From assembly GCA_963795385.1 (NCBI GenBank), contig CAWCHK010000003.1:766332-830331 (forward strand): a DNA stretch of 64,000 bases. Reading direction: 5' to 3'. The DNA comes from CAVURS01 sp963795385. Its GTDB lineage: Bacteria > Actinomycetota > Actinomycetes > Actinomycetales > CAVURS01. The position numbers and the translations under genes were made by a program. Positions within the stretch are counted from its first letter, which is position 1. Every line of letters starts with the position of its first letter. Positions 18,450-26,703 of the stretch are shown here, one piece after another. Under the pieces are notes generated by a model. That model did no database searches, was not told the DNA's origin, and was given only the letters and a program-made list of their open reading frames with translations.

Positions 18450-19573
18450 ACCGACCCGAAGAGCCGAGGAGCGACGAGCCGACCAGCGTCGAGCCGTTGC
18501 CCGAGCCGGGCGAGGACGCGCTGGCCACCCTGCTGGCCGAGGTGTTGTCCAGTGAGGCGGGGCGGATCGAGCCGGCCGACCGGCTCGCGGACATCCGCTC
18601 GGGCGCTGCCGCCACCCGACGGCGTGGCTGGCTGCCGGTGGCTGCCGGTGCCGCCGCGGTCGTGGTGATCGGCAGCGGTGCATGGGCGGCGGTGACGATC
18701 GGGTCCCGCGACGCCAGGCCGCCGGGCGTGGCCGCGAGGTCCGGGCCGTCGGCGAGCGCCTCGCCGTCGGTGGGGCCGTCGGGCGTCCAGCCCTCGCCGT
18801 CGCCACGGTCCACACCGGCCGGCCCCGCGGTGACCCTGCCGGTCTACTACGTGGGTCGCGAGGTCAAGGGCCTGTTCCGCGAGTTCCAGGTCACGACGGT
18901 CCAAGGCCAGGGGGTCCAGGCGCGGATCCAGACGGCGCTGCGCCTGGCCGCCGACCCGACCGCCGCGCAGCGGGTGGGCGACGTGACGTCCTGGCTCCCG
19001 GGCACGAGCGGGCGGCTGACCGCCCGCCTGCTGAAGCCGGGCGAGCTGTCGATCACGCTGCCTGCGACCGAGGCCCAGGCCGTCGGGCGGACGGCGGAGC
19101 AGGCCCGGCTAGCGGCCCAGCAGCTGGCCTGGACCGCCACGGCCGCGGCGCAGCAGGCCGACCTGGCCGTGCTGATCGGCTTCGAGGGCGACACCGTCGG
19201 GCGGGACCGGCTGTTCGGGTCGCTCTCGGTCGCGGGCGCCTTCCACCGGCCGGGCGTCTCCTTGGCGTACCAGGATCTCTCGGCCATCTGGGTCCTTCAG
19301 CCGGACCCGGGCGAGATCGTTCACCCCACCACGGTCGTGTCGGGCCAGGCCTGCACCCTCGAGGCCAACGTGGCCTGGCAGCTGCTGCGCGGCGGGGCGG
19401 TCGTCCGGTCCGGGCGGACGACGGCGACCTCCGGCTGCCCGACCCGCGGCACCTGGTCGGTGGCGTTCAAGGCCCTGGCGCCGGGCACGTACGCCTTCCG
19501 CGCGTACGAGCCGAGCCCCAAGGGTGACGGGACCCTCGAGGGCCTGGACACCACGACCTTCACCGTCCGCTGA
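18446..19573 (+). CDS. Single-pass membrane protein with GerMN and Gmad2 domains (possible anti-sigma partner)
   Basis: A 375-residue protein co-translated with the ECF sigma factor. Residues ~1-60 are acidic and cytosolic, residues ~64-85 form one helix (WLPVAAGAAAVVVIGSGAWAAV), then comes a Ser/Pro-rich linker (~90-125). The outer part has a GerMN-like domain (VTLPVYYVGREVKGLFREF ... IQTALRLAADP ... LSITLPA) and a C-terminal Gmad2-like immunoglobulin fold (ACTLEANVAWQLLRGGAVVRSGRTT ... TWSVAFKALAPGTYAFRAYEPSP). GerMN/Gmad2 pairs occur in envelope and spore-germination proteins. An anti-sigma role is inference from the operon and topology; no zinc-type ASD motif (HxxxCxxC) is present. Confidence 0.75.
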   Translation: MNRPEEPRSDEPTSVEPLPEPGEDALATLLAEVLSSEAGRIEPADRLADIRSGAAATRRRGWLPVAAGAAAVVVIGSGAWAAVTIGSRDARPPGVAARSGPSASASPSVGPSGVQPSPSPRSTPAGPAVTLPVYYVGREVKGLFREFQVTTVQGQGVQARIQTALRLAADPTAAQRVGDVTSWLPGTSGRLTARLLKPGELSITLPATEAQAVGRTAEQARLAAQQLAWTATAAAQQADLAVLIGFEGDTVGRDRLFGSLSVAGAFHRPGVSLAYQDLSAIWVLQPDPGEIVHPTTVVSGQACTLEANVAWQLLRGGAVVRSGRTTATSGCPTRGTWSVAFKALAPGTYAFRAYEPSPKGDGTLEGLDTTTFTVR

Positions 19574-19597
19574 CCCCCAGCCCGCCACCCCGCCCAG

Positions 19598-19760
19598 CAC
19601 CCCGCCGAGTGTCAGCCCCTCCGGGCACCAGAGCACCCGCCCCGGCTGACAACTCCCCCCGGCGCCCAACACCCCGCCGAGTGTCAGCCCCGCCGGGCAC
19701 CAGAGCACCCGCCCCGGCTGACAACTCCCCCGGCGCTCAACACCCTGCTGGGGGTCAGCG
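19598..19760. repeat. 72-bp tandem repeat with internal inverted repeat between convergent genes
   Basis: Two near-identical 72-bp units (starting at 19598 and 19670) and a short third piece (from 19741) lie between the GerMN gene and rsmE, whose 3' ends face each other. Each unit holds an imperfect inverted repeat GAGTGTCAGCC ... GGCTGACAACTC with a loop of about 30 nt, so each can form a hairpin on either strand. This position fits a bidirectional terminator, although no T-run is present. The third piece enters the rsmE 3' end. Confidence 0.75.
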
Positions 19761-20510
19761 CCAGCGGCCGGTCGCGCTGAGGACGGCGATCGCGGCCGGG
19801 CCGGCGGTGGAGGACCGCAGGACCGTGTCGCCGAGCCGGACGGCGACGGCTCCGGCGGCTGTCAGGGCGGCCAGCTCGGCCGCGCCGATGCCACCCTCGG
19901 GCCCGACGACGAGCAGCACATCACCGCGCTCCGGCAGCTGGACGCCGGCAAGAGGCTCGGTCGCGTCCTCGTGCAGGACGAGGGCCAGCGCCGCGTCGGC
20001 GACCAGGCCGGCCAGAGCGGTCGAGTCGACGGCCTCGGACACGACCGGGACCCACGAGCGGCGGGCCTGCTTCGCGGCGGACCGAGCCGTTGCGGCCCAA
20101 CGCAGCTGGGACTTGTGGGCTCGATCCCCGCGCCAGACGACGACCGAGCGCTCGGCCTGCCACGGCACGATCCGGTCGACGCCGAGCTCGGTGGACGCCT
20201 CGACCGCCGCGACGTCCCGGTCACCCTTGGCGAGGGCCTGCACCAGCACCAGCCGCAGGCCGGGCTCCGGCAGGTCCGAGCGCGCCACGACCTCCAGGAC
20301 GAGAACGGCATCGCTCCCCTTGCCCTCGACCCGGCGTACGACGCCCTCGATGCGCGCTCCCCGACCGTCGGCCAGGTCGACCGACTCGCCGACCCCGATC
20401 CGGCGGACCTGTACGGCATGCCGGGCCTCGGGCCCCGCCAATCGCACCTCGGCGCCGGCCCGGACCCCCGCCAGCAGCCCCGGCTCGACCAGGAACAGCG
20501 GGGACGTCAC
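19755..20510 (-). CDS. rsmE: 16S rRNA m3U1498 methyltransferase RsmE
   Basis: SAM-dependent SPOUT methyltransferase acting on U1498 of 16S rRNA, 251 residues. The N-terminal PUA-like part is PLFLVEPGLLAGVRAGAEVRLAGPEARHAVQVRRIGVGESVDL. The SPOUT core carries LVLVQALAKGDRD, VDRIVPWQAERSVV, the knot motif LLVVGPEGGIGAAELAAL and the C-terminal RLGDTVLRSSTAGPAAIAVL. GTG start at 20510 lies 3 bp after dnaJ, in the hrcA-dnaJ-rsmE order common to Actinobacteria. Confidence 0.96.
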   Translation of the reverse strand: MTSPLFLVEPGLLAGVRAGAEVRLAGPEARHAVQVRRIGVGESVDLADGRGARIEGVVRRVEGKGSDAVLVLEVVARSDLPEPGLRLVLVQALAKGDRDVAAVEASTELGVDRIVPWQAERSVVVWRGDRAHKSQLRWAATARSAAKQARRSWVPVVSEAVDSTALAGLVADAALALVLHEDATEPLAGVQLPERGDVLLVVGPEGGIGAAELAALTAAGAVAVRLGDTVLRSSTAGPAAIAVLSATGRWR

Positions 20511-20513
20511 GGC

Positions 20514-21641
20514 TCAGCGACCGGAGAACGCGTCCCGCAGCCGGGAGAAGATCCCGGAGTGGGCCGGTGCGAGCCGGGCCTCCGGGCGCTCCTCGCCGCG
20601 CAGCGTCGCGAGCTCGCGGAGCAGCCGCTCCTGCTCCTCGTCGAGCCGGGTGGGCGTCTGGACGTCGATGTGCACGATCAGGTCACCGCGCCCGACGCCC
20701 CGCAGGTGAGTGACGCCCTTGCCCCGCAGGGTCACGACCTGTCCGGACTGGGTGCCGGGCTGGACGTCAAGGACCTCGTCGCCGTCGAGCGAGGCGAGCG
20801 TCATGGTGGTGCCGAGGGCGGCCGCCGTCATCGGCAGCTCCATGCTGCAGTGCAGGTCGTCGCCGCGACGGCTGAGCGTCGGGTGCGGGGTGACGGAGAT
20901 CTCGACGTACAGGTCGCCCTGCGGGCCTCCGCCCGGCCCGACCTCGCCCTCGGCCCGGAGCTGGATCCGGGTCCCGTTGTCCACGCCGGCGGGGACCTTG
21001 AGGGTCAGCGTGCGCCGGGTCCGCACCCGGCCCTCGCCGGAGCACTCGAGGCACGGGTGCGCGATGACCGTGCCGAACCCCTGACAGGTCGCGCAGGGCC
21101 GCGAGGTCATGACCTGACCGAGGAACGAGCGCTGGACCTGCTGCACCTCGCCCCGGCCGTGGCAGACCTCGCACTGGCGGGTGCCGGTGCCGGGCTGGGC
21201 GCCGCCACCGTCGCAGGTGGGGCACACGACAGCGGTGTCGATGGCCAGCTCGCGCTCCGCCCCGAAGGTCGCCTGGCTCAGGTCGATCTCCAGCCGGATC
21301 AGCGCGTCCTGGCCCCGCTGCTGGCGCGGCCTCGGACCGCGGCCGCTCCCCGGAGCCCCGCCGCCGAAGAACGCGTCCATGATGTCGCTGAACGAGAACC
21401 CCTGGCCGAACCCGCCTGCGGCCGAGCCGAACTGGCCACCGCCCAGGTCGTACGTCCGGCGCTTCTCAGGGTCGGAGAGCACGTCGTAGGCCTGGCTGAC
21501 GGTCTTGAACTGCTCACCGGCCTCGGGGCTCGGGTTCACGTCCGGATGCAGCTGTCGCGCCAGCTTGCGATAGGCGCGCTTGATCTCCTCGGGAGACGCG
21601 TCGCGCTGGACGCCCAGCACCTCGTAGAAATCGCTCAACAC
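20514..21641 (-). CDS. dnaJ: Chaperone protein DnaJ
   Basis: Hsp40 co-chaperone for DnaK, 375 residues. The J domain has FYEVLGVQRDASPEEIKRAYRKLARQLHPDVNP with the HPD tripeptide. A Gly/Phe-rich linker (FGSAAGGFGQGFSFSDIMDAFFGGG) follows, then four zinc-binding repeats CPTCDGGG, CEVCHGRG, CATCQGFG and CLECSGEG, and the C-terminal substrate-binding domain. This is the hrcA-linked copy (dnaJ2 of Actinobacteria); the dnaK-grpE-dnaJ1 operon would be elsewhere. Expected to be under HrcA/CIRCE control through the hrcA promoter. Confidence 0.97.
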   Translation of the reverse strand: MLSDFYEVLGVQRDASPEEIKRAYRKLARQLHPDVNPSPEAGEQFKTVSQAYDVLSDPEKRRTYDLGGGQFGSAAGGFGQGFSFSDIMDAFFGGGAPGSGRGPRPRQQRGQDALIRLEIDLSQATFGAERELAIDTAVVCPTCDGGGAQPGTGTRQCEVCHGRGEVQQVQRSFLGQVMTSRPCATCQGFGTVIAHPCLECSGEGRVRTRRTLTLKVPAGVDNGTRIQLRAEGEVGPGGGPQGDLYVEISVTPHPTLSRRGDDLHCSMELPMTAAALGTTMTLASLDGDEVLDVQPGTQSGQVVTLRGKGVTHLRGVGRGDLIVHIDVQTPTRLDEEQERLLRELATLRGEERPEARLAPAHSGIFSRLRDAFSGR

Positions 21642-21704
21642 AACCCTCTCGTGGATGCCTGTGCACCCAGTTCATCGGCCGGCGGTCGCCCGCGTTCGCG
21701 GCCC

Positions 21705-22736
21705 TCAGTCGGCCAGGATCCGGGAGACGTACGCCGCGACGGCCCGGACCGCCGCCATCGTCGTCGGGTAGTCCATCCGGGTCGGGCCCAGGACGCCGAG
21801 CCCGGCCAGCACCTCGCTGCCGGTGCCGTAGCCGGTCGAGACCACGCTCGCCGCCTGGAGTCCCTCGACCCGGTTCTCGCTGCCGATCCGGACGGCCACG
21901 GATCCGGTGTCGTTGCTCATCTCACCGAGCAGCCGGAGCAGTACCACGTGCTCCTCGAGCGCCTCCAGCACCGGGGCGATGGTCTGCGGGAAGTCCTCGC
22001 CGAAGCGGGTCAGGTTGGCGGTGCCGGCGAGGACCATCCGCTCCTCGCGCTGCTCGACGAGCGCGTCGCCCAGGCTGGCCACGACCGCCCGCACCGCGTC
22101 GCGGTCCTCGACGGGGAAGGCATCCGCCACCTCGCGCATCCGGTCGCCCGCCTCCGTGAAGCGCAGGCCGGTCGCAGCCGTCCCGAGCCGGGCCCGGAGC
22201 TCGCCGACGAACAGCTCGGCCGCGGCGCCGGTCAGCTCGCGGCCGGTGTCGATCACTCGCTGCTCGACCCGGCCGGTGTTGGCGATCAGGATCAGCAGCA
22301 GCCGCGGGCCACCGATCGGGACCAGCTCGATGTGCCGGACGATGGAGCGGGTCAGGCTCGGGTACTGCACCACCGCGACCTGGTGGGTCAGCGAGGCGAG
22401 CAGCCGGACGGTGCGGTCGACGACGTCGTCCAGGTCGACGGCGCCGTCGAGGAGCGAGTGGATCGCCCGGCGCTCCGCGGCGGACATCGGCTTCACGCCG
22501 GACAGGCGGTCGACGAAGGTGCGGTAGCCCGCGTCCGTCGGCACCCGGCCGGCGCTGGTGTGCGGCTGGGCGATCAGCCCCTCCTCCTCCAGCGCCGCCA
22601 TGTCGTTGCGGATCGTGGCCGGGGAGACGCCCAGGTGGTGCCGGTCGACCAGAGCCCGGGAGCCGACCGGCTCACGGGTCTCGACGTAGTCCTGGACGAT
22701 GGCGCGGAGCACGGCGAGACGGCGTTCCTCACTCAT
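21705..22736 (-). CDS. hrcA: Heat-inducible transcription repressor HrcA
   Basis: Represses class I heat-shock genes by binding CIRCE. 343 residues from ATG 22736, preceded by a strong Shine-Dalgarno (AGGAGGT). The N-terminal winged helix reads VLRAIVQDYVETREPVGSRALVDRHHLGVSPATIRNDMAALEEEGLIAQPHTSAGRVPTDAGYR. The inserted dimerisation domain and GAF-like core follow, ending AVAAYVSRILAD. A perfect CIRCE lies 30 bp upstream, so it is autoregulated and drives dnaJ-rsmE. Confidence 0.97.
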   Translation of the reverse strand: MSEERRLAVLRAIVQDYVETREPVGSRALVDRHHLGVSPATIRNDMAALEEEGLIAQPHTSAGRVPTDAGYRTFVDRLSGVKPMSAAERRAIHSLLDGAVDLDDVVDRTVRLLASLTHQVAVVQYPSLTRSIVRHIELVPIGGPRLLLILIANTGRVEQRVIDTGRELTGAAAELFVGELRARLGTAATGLRFTEAGDRMREVADAFPVEDRDAVRAVVASLGDALVEQREERMVLAGTANLTRFGEDFPQTIAPVLEALEEHVVLLRLLGEMSNDTGSVAVRIGSENRVEGLQAASVVSTGYGTGSEVLAGLGVLGPTRMDYPTTMAAVRAVAAYVSRILAD

Positions 22737-22765
22737 CTGCCGACCTCCTCCCCCGCGCCGCCGGA

Positions 22766-22792
22766 TTGGCACTCGCGCACCAGGAGTGCCAA
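22766..22792. promoter_or_regulatory. CIRCE operator upstream of hrcA
   Basis: TTGGCACTC, a 9-nt spacer, GAGTGCCAA: a perfect 9-9-9 inverted repeat. It differs from the consensus TTAGCACTC-N9-GAGTGCTAA only at the third base and its complement. It lies 30-56 bp upstream of the hrcA start codon and immediately downstream of the PAP2 stop codon, so the hrcA promoter must overlap the PAP2 3' end. Confidence 0.96.
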
Positions 22793-22794
22793 GT

Positions 22795-23559
22795 CTACGG
22801 CGCGTAGGCGGGTGGCTCCTGCGGGAGCCAGGCCCGAGCCACCCAGGCCGCCACGAAGACGATGATCGACGCGACGATGCCGTCGGTCCAGTAGTGGTTG
22901 CCGGTGACGACCACAACCGCCAGGGTCAGGATCGGGTGGAGCACGAAGAGCCAGCGCCAGGGGCTGCGCAGCACGACGACCGCGCCCACCGCGACGACCA
23001 CGGCCCAGCCGACGTGCAGAGAGGGCATCGCGGCGAACTGGTTGGCCAGCCCGGTGCCCACCGGTCCGAAGACGGCGTGGCCGTAGATCTGGCCGGTGTC
23101 GACGACCCCGTCACCGGGCAGCAGCCGGGGCGGAGCCATCGGGTAGAAGATCTGCCCGAGCAGGCCGAGGCCGGTCACCAGGGTCAGGAACCGGCGGTAC
23201 CAGAGGTAGTGCCGCGGATGCCGTACATAGAGCCAGAGCAGCGAACCGACCAGCGAGGCGACGTACCCCACCTGGTAGTGCAGGTTGGCCAGGTCGACCA
23301 GGCGCGGCCAGTCCAGGACCAGCTGCTGGACCGACGCCTCGTTGGGCAGGCCGATCCGGCGCTCGAAGTGCCAGAGGCCGGTCGCGTGCGCGTAAGCCCC
23401 GGCCGGCGCAGCGAGGTACCGGCCGACGCTGTACGTCATGTAGAGGGCCGCGACCAGCGTCAGCTCGCGGAACAGGTGAGGGCGCCGGGCCCGGGCCTCG
23501 GCCGGCCGCTGGCCGTGCGGTGCGGGGTCGCGTTCGCGGGAGCGAGTGACGGTGCTCAT
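22795..23559 (-). CDS. PAP2 superfamily membrane phosphatase (Aur1/inositol-phosphotransferase-like)
   Basis: A 254-residue membrane protein with about six helices. The phosphatase motifs are AAMPSLHVGWAVVV (C2, SLHV) and TGNHYWTDGIVAS (C3, nucleophile-assisting His and Asp), as in the PAP2_3 group that includes inositol phosphorylceramide synthases; the C1 region is not the classic KxxxxxxRP. The substrate may be a polyprenyl or phosphatidylinositol-type lipid phosphate, but this is not determinable here. ATG 23559 start. It lies between hemW and hrcA on the minus strand. Confidence 0.85.
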   Translation of the reverse strand: MSTVTRSRERDPAPHGQRPAEARARRPHLFRELTLVAALYMTYSVGRYLAAPAGAYAHATGLWHFERRIGLPNEASVQQLVLDWPRLVDLANLHYQVGYVASLVGSLLWLYVRHPRHYLWYRRFLTLVTGLGLLGQIFYPMAPPRLLPGDGVVDTGQIYGHAVFGPVGTGLANQFAAMPSLHVGWAVVVAVGAVVVLRSPWRWLFVLHPILTLAVVVVTGNHYWTDGIVASIIVFVAAWVARAWLPQEPPAYAP

Positions 23560-23710
23560 CGCACCCGCCCGCGCGCGACGAAGCTCCCCGGACTCATCGC
23601 AGCAGCGTACGGGGAAGGTCCGACAATCCAGCAATGCAATATCGGCCGCGTCACGAATCCGTGAAGTCTCCCGGACCGGGTCGTGTTCCCGGGCCGCCGC
23701 GACATCGCCG

Positions 23711-23740
23711 CACCCAGCCGCACCCAGCCGCACCCAGCCG
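23711..23740. repeat. 10-bp tandem repeat next to the hemW stop
   Basis: CACCCAGCCG three times in a row, ending 1 bp before the hemW stop codon. It lies in the 180-bp spacer between hemW and the PAP2 gene. The rest of that spacer shows only a short TCACG-N4-CGTGA hairpin near 23653-23666. Confidence 0.7.
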
Positions 23741-23741
23741 C

Positions 23742-24989
23742 TCAGGGCAGCAGGGCGGCGACCACGGTGTCGGCGAGGAGACGCCCGCGCCGGGTGAGCA
23801 CCAACCGCCCCTCGATCGCCCGGACGCCGTCCACCAGGCCGTTGGCGATCAGCGCCGCGACCCTGGACGGCTCGGGCAGCGCCTCGACCGGCAGCCCCTC
23901 CGCCAGGCGGACGCCGAGCAGCACCCGCTCGTCCGCCCGCTGCGTGGGCGTCAGCACCTCCCGGGCCTGCGCCGGGCTGCGTCCGCCCTCGGCGGCGATC
24001 CTCGCGGCGTACGCGGTGGGGTGTTTGACGTTCCACCACCGGACTCCGCCGACGTGGCTGTGTGCGCCCGGCCCGATCCCCCACCAGTCGCCGTCCCGCC
24101 AGTAGCCCAGGTTGTGCCGGCACGCATCGTCCGGTGTACGGGCCCAGTTGCTGATCTCGTACCAGTCGAGACCGGCCGAGGTGAGGGCGGCATCGGCCAG
24201 CTCGTACTTGGTCGCCTCGTCGTCGTCCTGCGGCGGGGGCAGCTCGCCGCGGGCGACCTGGCCCGCCATCCTCGTGCCTGCCTCGACCACGAGCGCGTAC
24301 GCCGACAGGTGGTCCGGAGCGCAGTCGAGGGCGGCCGCCAGGCTGGTCTCCCAGTCGGCCACCGTCTCGCCCGGCGTGCCGTAGATCAGGTCGAGGCTGA
24401 CCGCCAGGCCGGCGGCACGGGCCCAGGCGACCGCCTGGGGCACCCGCTCCGGGTCGTGCGTGCGGTCGAGGGTGGCGAGCACCCGCGGCACGGCCGACTG
24501 CATGCCGAACGAGACCCGGGTGACGCCTCCGGCGGCGAGCTCGGCCAGCGAGTCCGGGGTCACCGAGTCGGGATTGGCCTCGGTCGTGACCTCGGCGCCC
24601 GCGGCCAGGCCGAACCGCTCGCGGATGCCGGACAGGAGCCCGACGAGGTCCGCAGCCGGCAGCAGCGTCGGCGTGCCGCCACCGAAGAACACCGTGTCCA
24701 CGACCGGCAGCGCCCGCGGCCGGCCCGGCCCGTCACCGCCCGCGGCTGAAAGGACGCCGGCGGCCAGATCCAGCTCGCGGGCAGCGGTCACGGCGTACGA
24801 CGCCTGGCTGGCTCCGCCGCCCAGCTCGACGGCGGTGTAGGTGTTGAAGTCGCAGTAGCCGCAACGGACCGAGCAGAACGGCACGTGGACGTAGACGCCG
24901 AACGGCCGGGTCCCGAGCCCCTCCAAGGCCGCAGGCGGCAGGGAGCCGTCGGGAGGCACCGGCTCGCCGTCCGGCAGGGCACTGGGCAT
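23742..24989 (-). CDS. hemW: HemW-like radical SAM protein (heme chaperone; formerly oxygen-independent coproporphyrinogen oxidase-like)
   Basis: 415 residues. The radical SAM cluster motif is CSVRCGYCDF (C-x3-C-x2-C, about residue 35), preceded by GVYVHVPF. Other conserved blocks are VDTVFFGGGTPTLL, EVTTEANPDSV, RVSFGMQSAVPRVLATLDR and SLDLIYGTPGET. It has the HemW C-terminal domain (WWGIGPGAHSHVGGVRWWNVKHP). HemW lacks the extra N-terminal cysteine of true HemN and is thought to insert heme into acceptor proteins. ATG 24989 is preferred over ATG 25007 because GAGG lies just upstream of it. Confidence 0.93.
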   Translation of the reverse strand: MPSALPDGEPVPPDGSLPPAALEGLGTRPFGVYVHVPFCSVRCGYCDFNTYTAVELGGGASQASYAVTAARELDLAAGVLSAAGGDGPGRPRALPVVDTVFFGGGTPTLLPAADLVGLLSGIRERFGLAAGAEVTTEANPDSVTPDSLAELAAGGVTRVSFGMQSAVPRVLATLDRTHDPERVPQAVAWARAAGLAVSLDLIYGTPGETVADWETSLAAALDCAPDHLSAYALVVEAGTRMAGQVARGELPPPQDDDEATKYELADAALTSAGLDWYEISNWARTPDDACRHNLGYWRDGDWWGIGPGAHSHVGGVRWWNVKHPTAYAARIAAEGGRSPAQAREVLTPTQRADERVLLGVRLAEGLPVEALPEPSRVAALIANGLVDGVRAIEGRLVLTRRGRLLADTVVAALLP

Positions 24990-25040
24990 GCCTCGATCCT
25001 CGCGCATGCGGCCCCCCGCGACGGATGGTGGACTGGCCCC

Positions 25041-25994
25041 ATGCAGACGACGGAGATGGGCGGCCTCACGGTCTCGGCGATGGGCCTGGGCTGCATGGGG
25101 ATGAGCGAGTTCTACGGCACCACCGACTGGGACGAGTCGGTGGCGACGATCCACCGGGCGCTCGACCTGGGGGTGACGCTGATCGACACGGCCGACATCT
25201 ACGGCACGGGGCACAACGAGGTCCTGGTCGGACGGGCGCTGGCCGGGCGCCGGGACGAGGTGCAGCTCGCCACCAAGTTCGGGATCGACCGCTCCGGCGG
25301 CGAGGCGAACCGGACCGTCCGCGGCGACGCGGCGTACGTGAAGGCCGCCTGTGACGCCTCGTTGCTGCGGCTCGGCGTCGAGGTCATCGACCTCTACTAC
25401 CTGCATCGACCGCCCCGGAACGCCGAGATCGAGGAGACGGTCGGTGCGATGGGTGAGCTGGTCCAGGCGGGCAAGGTCCGTCACCTCGGGCTGTCCGAGG
25501 TCGACGGGGACCTGCTGCGCCGGGCCCACGGGGTGCACCCGATCACGGCCGTGCAGAGCGAGTACTCCCTCTGGACCCGCGACCCGGAGCGGGAGGTGGT
25601 CGACGTCATGCGCGAGCTCGACGTGGGCCTGGTCGCCTACTCACCGCTCGGGCGCGGCTTCCTGACCGGCACCGTTGATCCGAAGTCGTTGGGGGACAAC
25701 GACTTCAGAGGGCGCAACCCGAGGTTCTCGGGTGAGGCGGGCCACGCCAACCGGGCGATCGCCGACGCCGCCGCCGACGTCGCGGAGCGGCACCAGATGA
25801 CGCCGGCCCAGGTGGCACTGGCCTGGGTGCTGGGCCAGGGCGCACGTCTGGGCGTGCCCGTCGTCCCGATCCCCGGCACCAAGCGGGTGCGCTGGCTCGA
25901 GGAGAACGCCGCGGCGGCCGACATCGAGCTGACTCCCGAGGACCTCCAGGTGCTCGACCCGCTGGCCGAGCAGGTCGTGGGCGCGCGCTACTGA
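25041..25994 (+). CDS. Aldo/keto reductase
   Basis: A 317-residue NADPH-dependent oxidoreductase of the AKR fold, YajO/AKR13-like. The catalytic tetrad can be placed: D and Y in LIDTADIYGTGHNEVLVG, K in LATKFG, H in IDLYYLHRPP. The cofactor-phosphate region IPGTKRVRWLEENAAA is present. Substrate unknown; typically small aldehydes or quinones. It is divergent from hemW and convergent with the MOSC gene, with no operon partner. Confidence 0.92.
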   Translation: MQTTEMGGLTVSAMGLGCMGMSEFYGTTDWDESVATIHRALDLGVTLIDTADIYGTGHNEVLVGRALAGRRDEVQLATKFGIDRSGGEANRTVRGDAAYVKAACDASLLRLGVEVIDLYYLHRPPRNAEIEETVGAMGELVQAGKVRHLGLSEVDGDLLRRAHGVHPITAVQSEYSLWTRDPEREVVDVMRELDVGLVAYSPLGRGFLTGTVDPKSLGDNDFRGRNPRFSGEAGHANRAIADAAADVAERHQMTPAQVALAWVLGQGARLGVPVVPIPGTKRVRWLEENAAAADIELTPEDLQVLDPLAEQVVGARY

Positions 25995-26015
25995 CCGCCC
26001 ACGACCGGTGACGCG

Positions 26016-26675
26016 CTACTGCGGCTGGAGCCGGGCCGCTGCGCGCTGGGCCACTGCGGCGATGGTCCCCGCGAGCCGCACCTGCCCGGCCCGGGCCGCC
26101 TCGAGCAGCGCCTGAGCCTGCTCGGGCTCCGGTGTGGGGAACACATCGGCGATCCTGATCCCGTGGGCAGGCTTGTGCCGCAACGAGATCGGGTCACCCG
26201 CCTCGACCCGGCCCTCCTGCAGGACGCGGAGGTAGGCCCCCGGCGCACCGTGGGCCGTGAACCGCTTGACCCAGCGTGGCTCGTCGATCCAGTGGCTGAA
26301 GGTCTGGCAGGGGATGCGCGGCGCCGTGACCTCGACCACGACGCCGTCCGCCGTCCCGATGGCCCACTGCTCACCGATGACGGCATTGGTCACGTCGATC
26401 CCCGATGTCGTGAAGTTCTCGCCGAACGTCCCGGGCGCGATGACCCGGCCCAGCTCGCCGACCCACCAGTCCAGGTCCTCCTCGGCGTACGCGTAGACGG
26501 CCTGCTCCGGGCCACCGTGGTGCAGCGTGTCCAGCTGCGCATCACCCGACAGCCCGCGCACGGCGACGGTCACCGGGCCTGCGTGCGGCCGCTTGTCGAT
26601 GGCGGTGCGGCCCGGTGTCTGCCCCGGGTCGTCGTGGATCTCGTGGACGACGTTGACGGAGCGCAGGACACCCAT
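26016..26675 (-). CDS. MOSC domain-containing protein (YiiM-like)
   Basis: A 219-residue protein with the MOSC fold of molybdenum cofactor sulfurase C-terminal domains. Typical features are RTAIDKRPHAGPVTVAVRGLSGDAQLDTLHHGGPEQAVYAYAEEDLDWW and the conserved cysteine in EVTAPRIPCQTFSHWI. YiiM-type proteins use molybdopterin to reduce N-hydroxylated compounds; that activity is inferred from family only. ATG 26675 is chosen over an upstream in-frame ATG because the conserved N-terminus starts there. Confidence 0.88.
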   Translation of the reverse strand: MGVLRSVNVVHEIHDDPGQTPGRTAIDKRPHAGPVTVAVRGLSGDAQLDTLHHGGPEQAVYAYAEEDLDWWVGELGRVIAPGTFGENFTTSGIDVTNAVIGEQWAIGTADGVVVEVTAPRIPCQTFSHWIDEPRWVKRFTAHGAPGAYLRVLQEGRVEAGDPISLRHKPAHGIRIADVFPTPEPEQAQALLEAARAGQVRLAGTIAAVAQRAAARLQPQ

Positions 26676-26703
26676 CGGGCCATCCTCGCGCATCAGCGGC
26701 CCG

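Noticed and set aside
19609..20709. Plus-strand frame starting with a repeated PPGTRAPAPADNSP peptide
   Set aside because: It is a translation of the 72-bp DNA repeat followed by antisense of rsmE; no real gene.
19971..22865. A 964-codon open frame on the plus strand
   Set aside because: Antisense shadow of rsmE, dnaJ and hrcA, low complexity composition, no start context.
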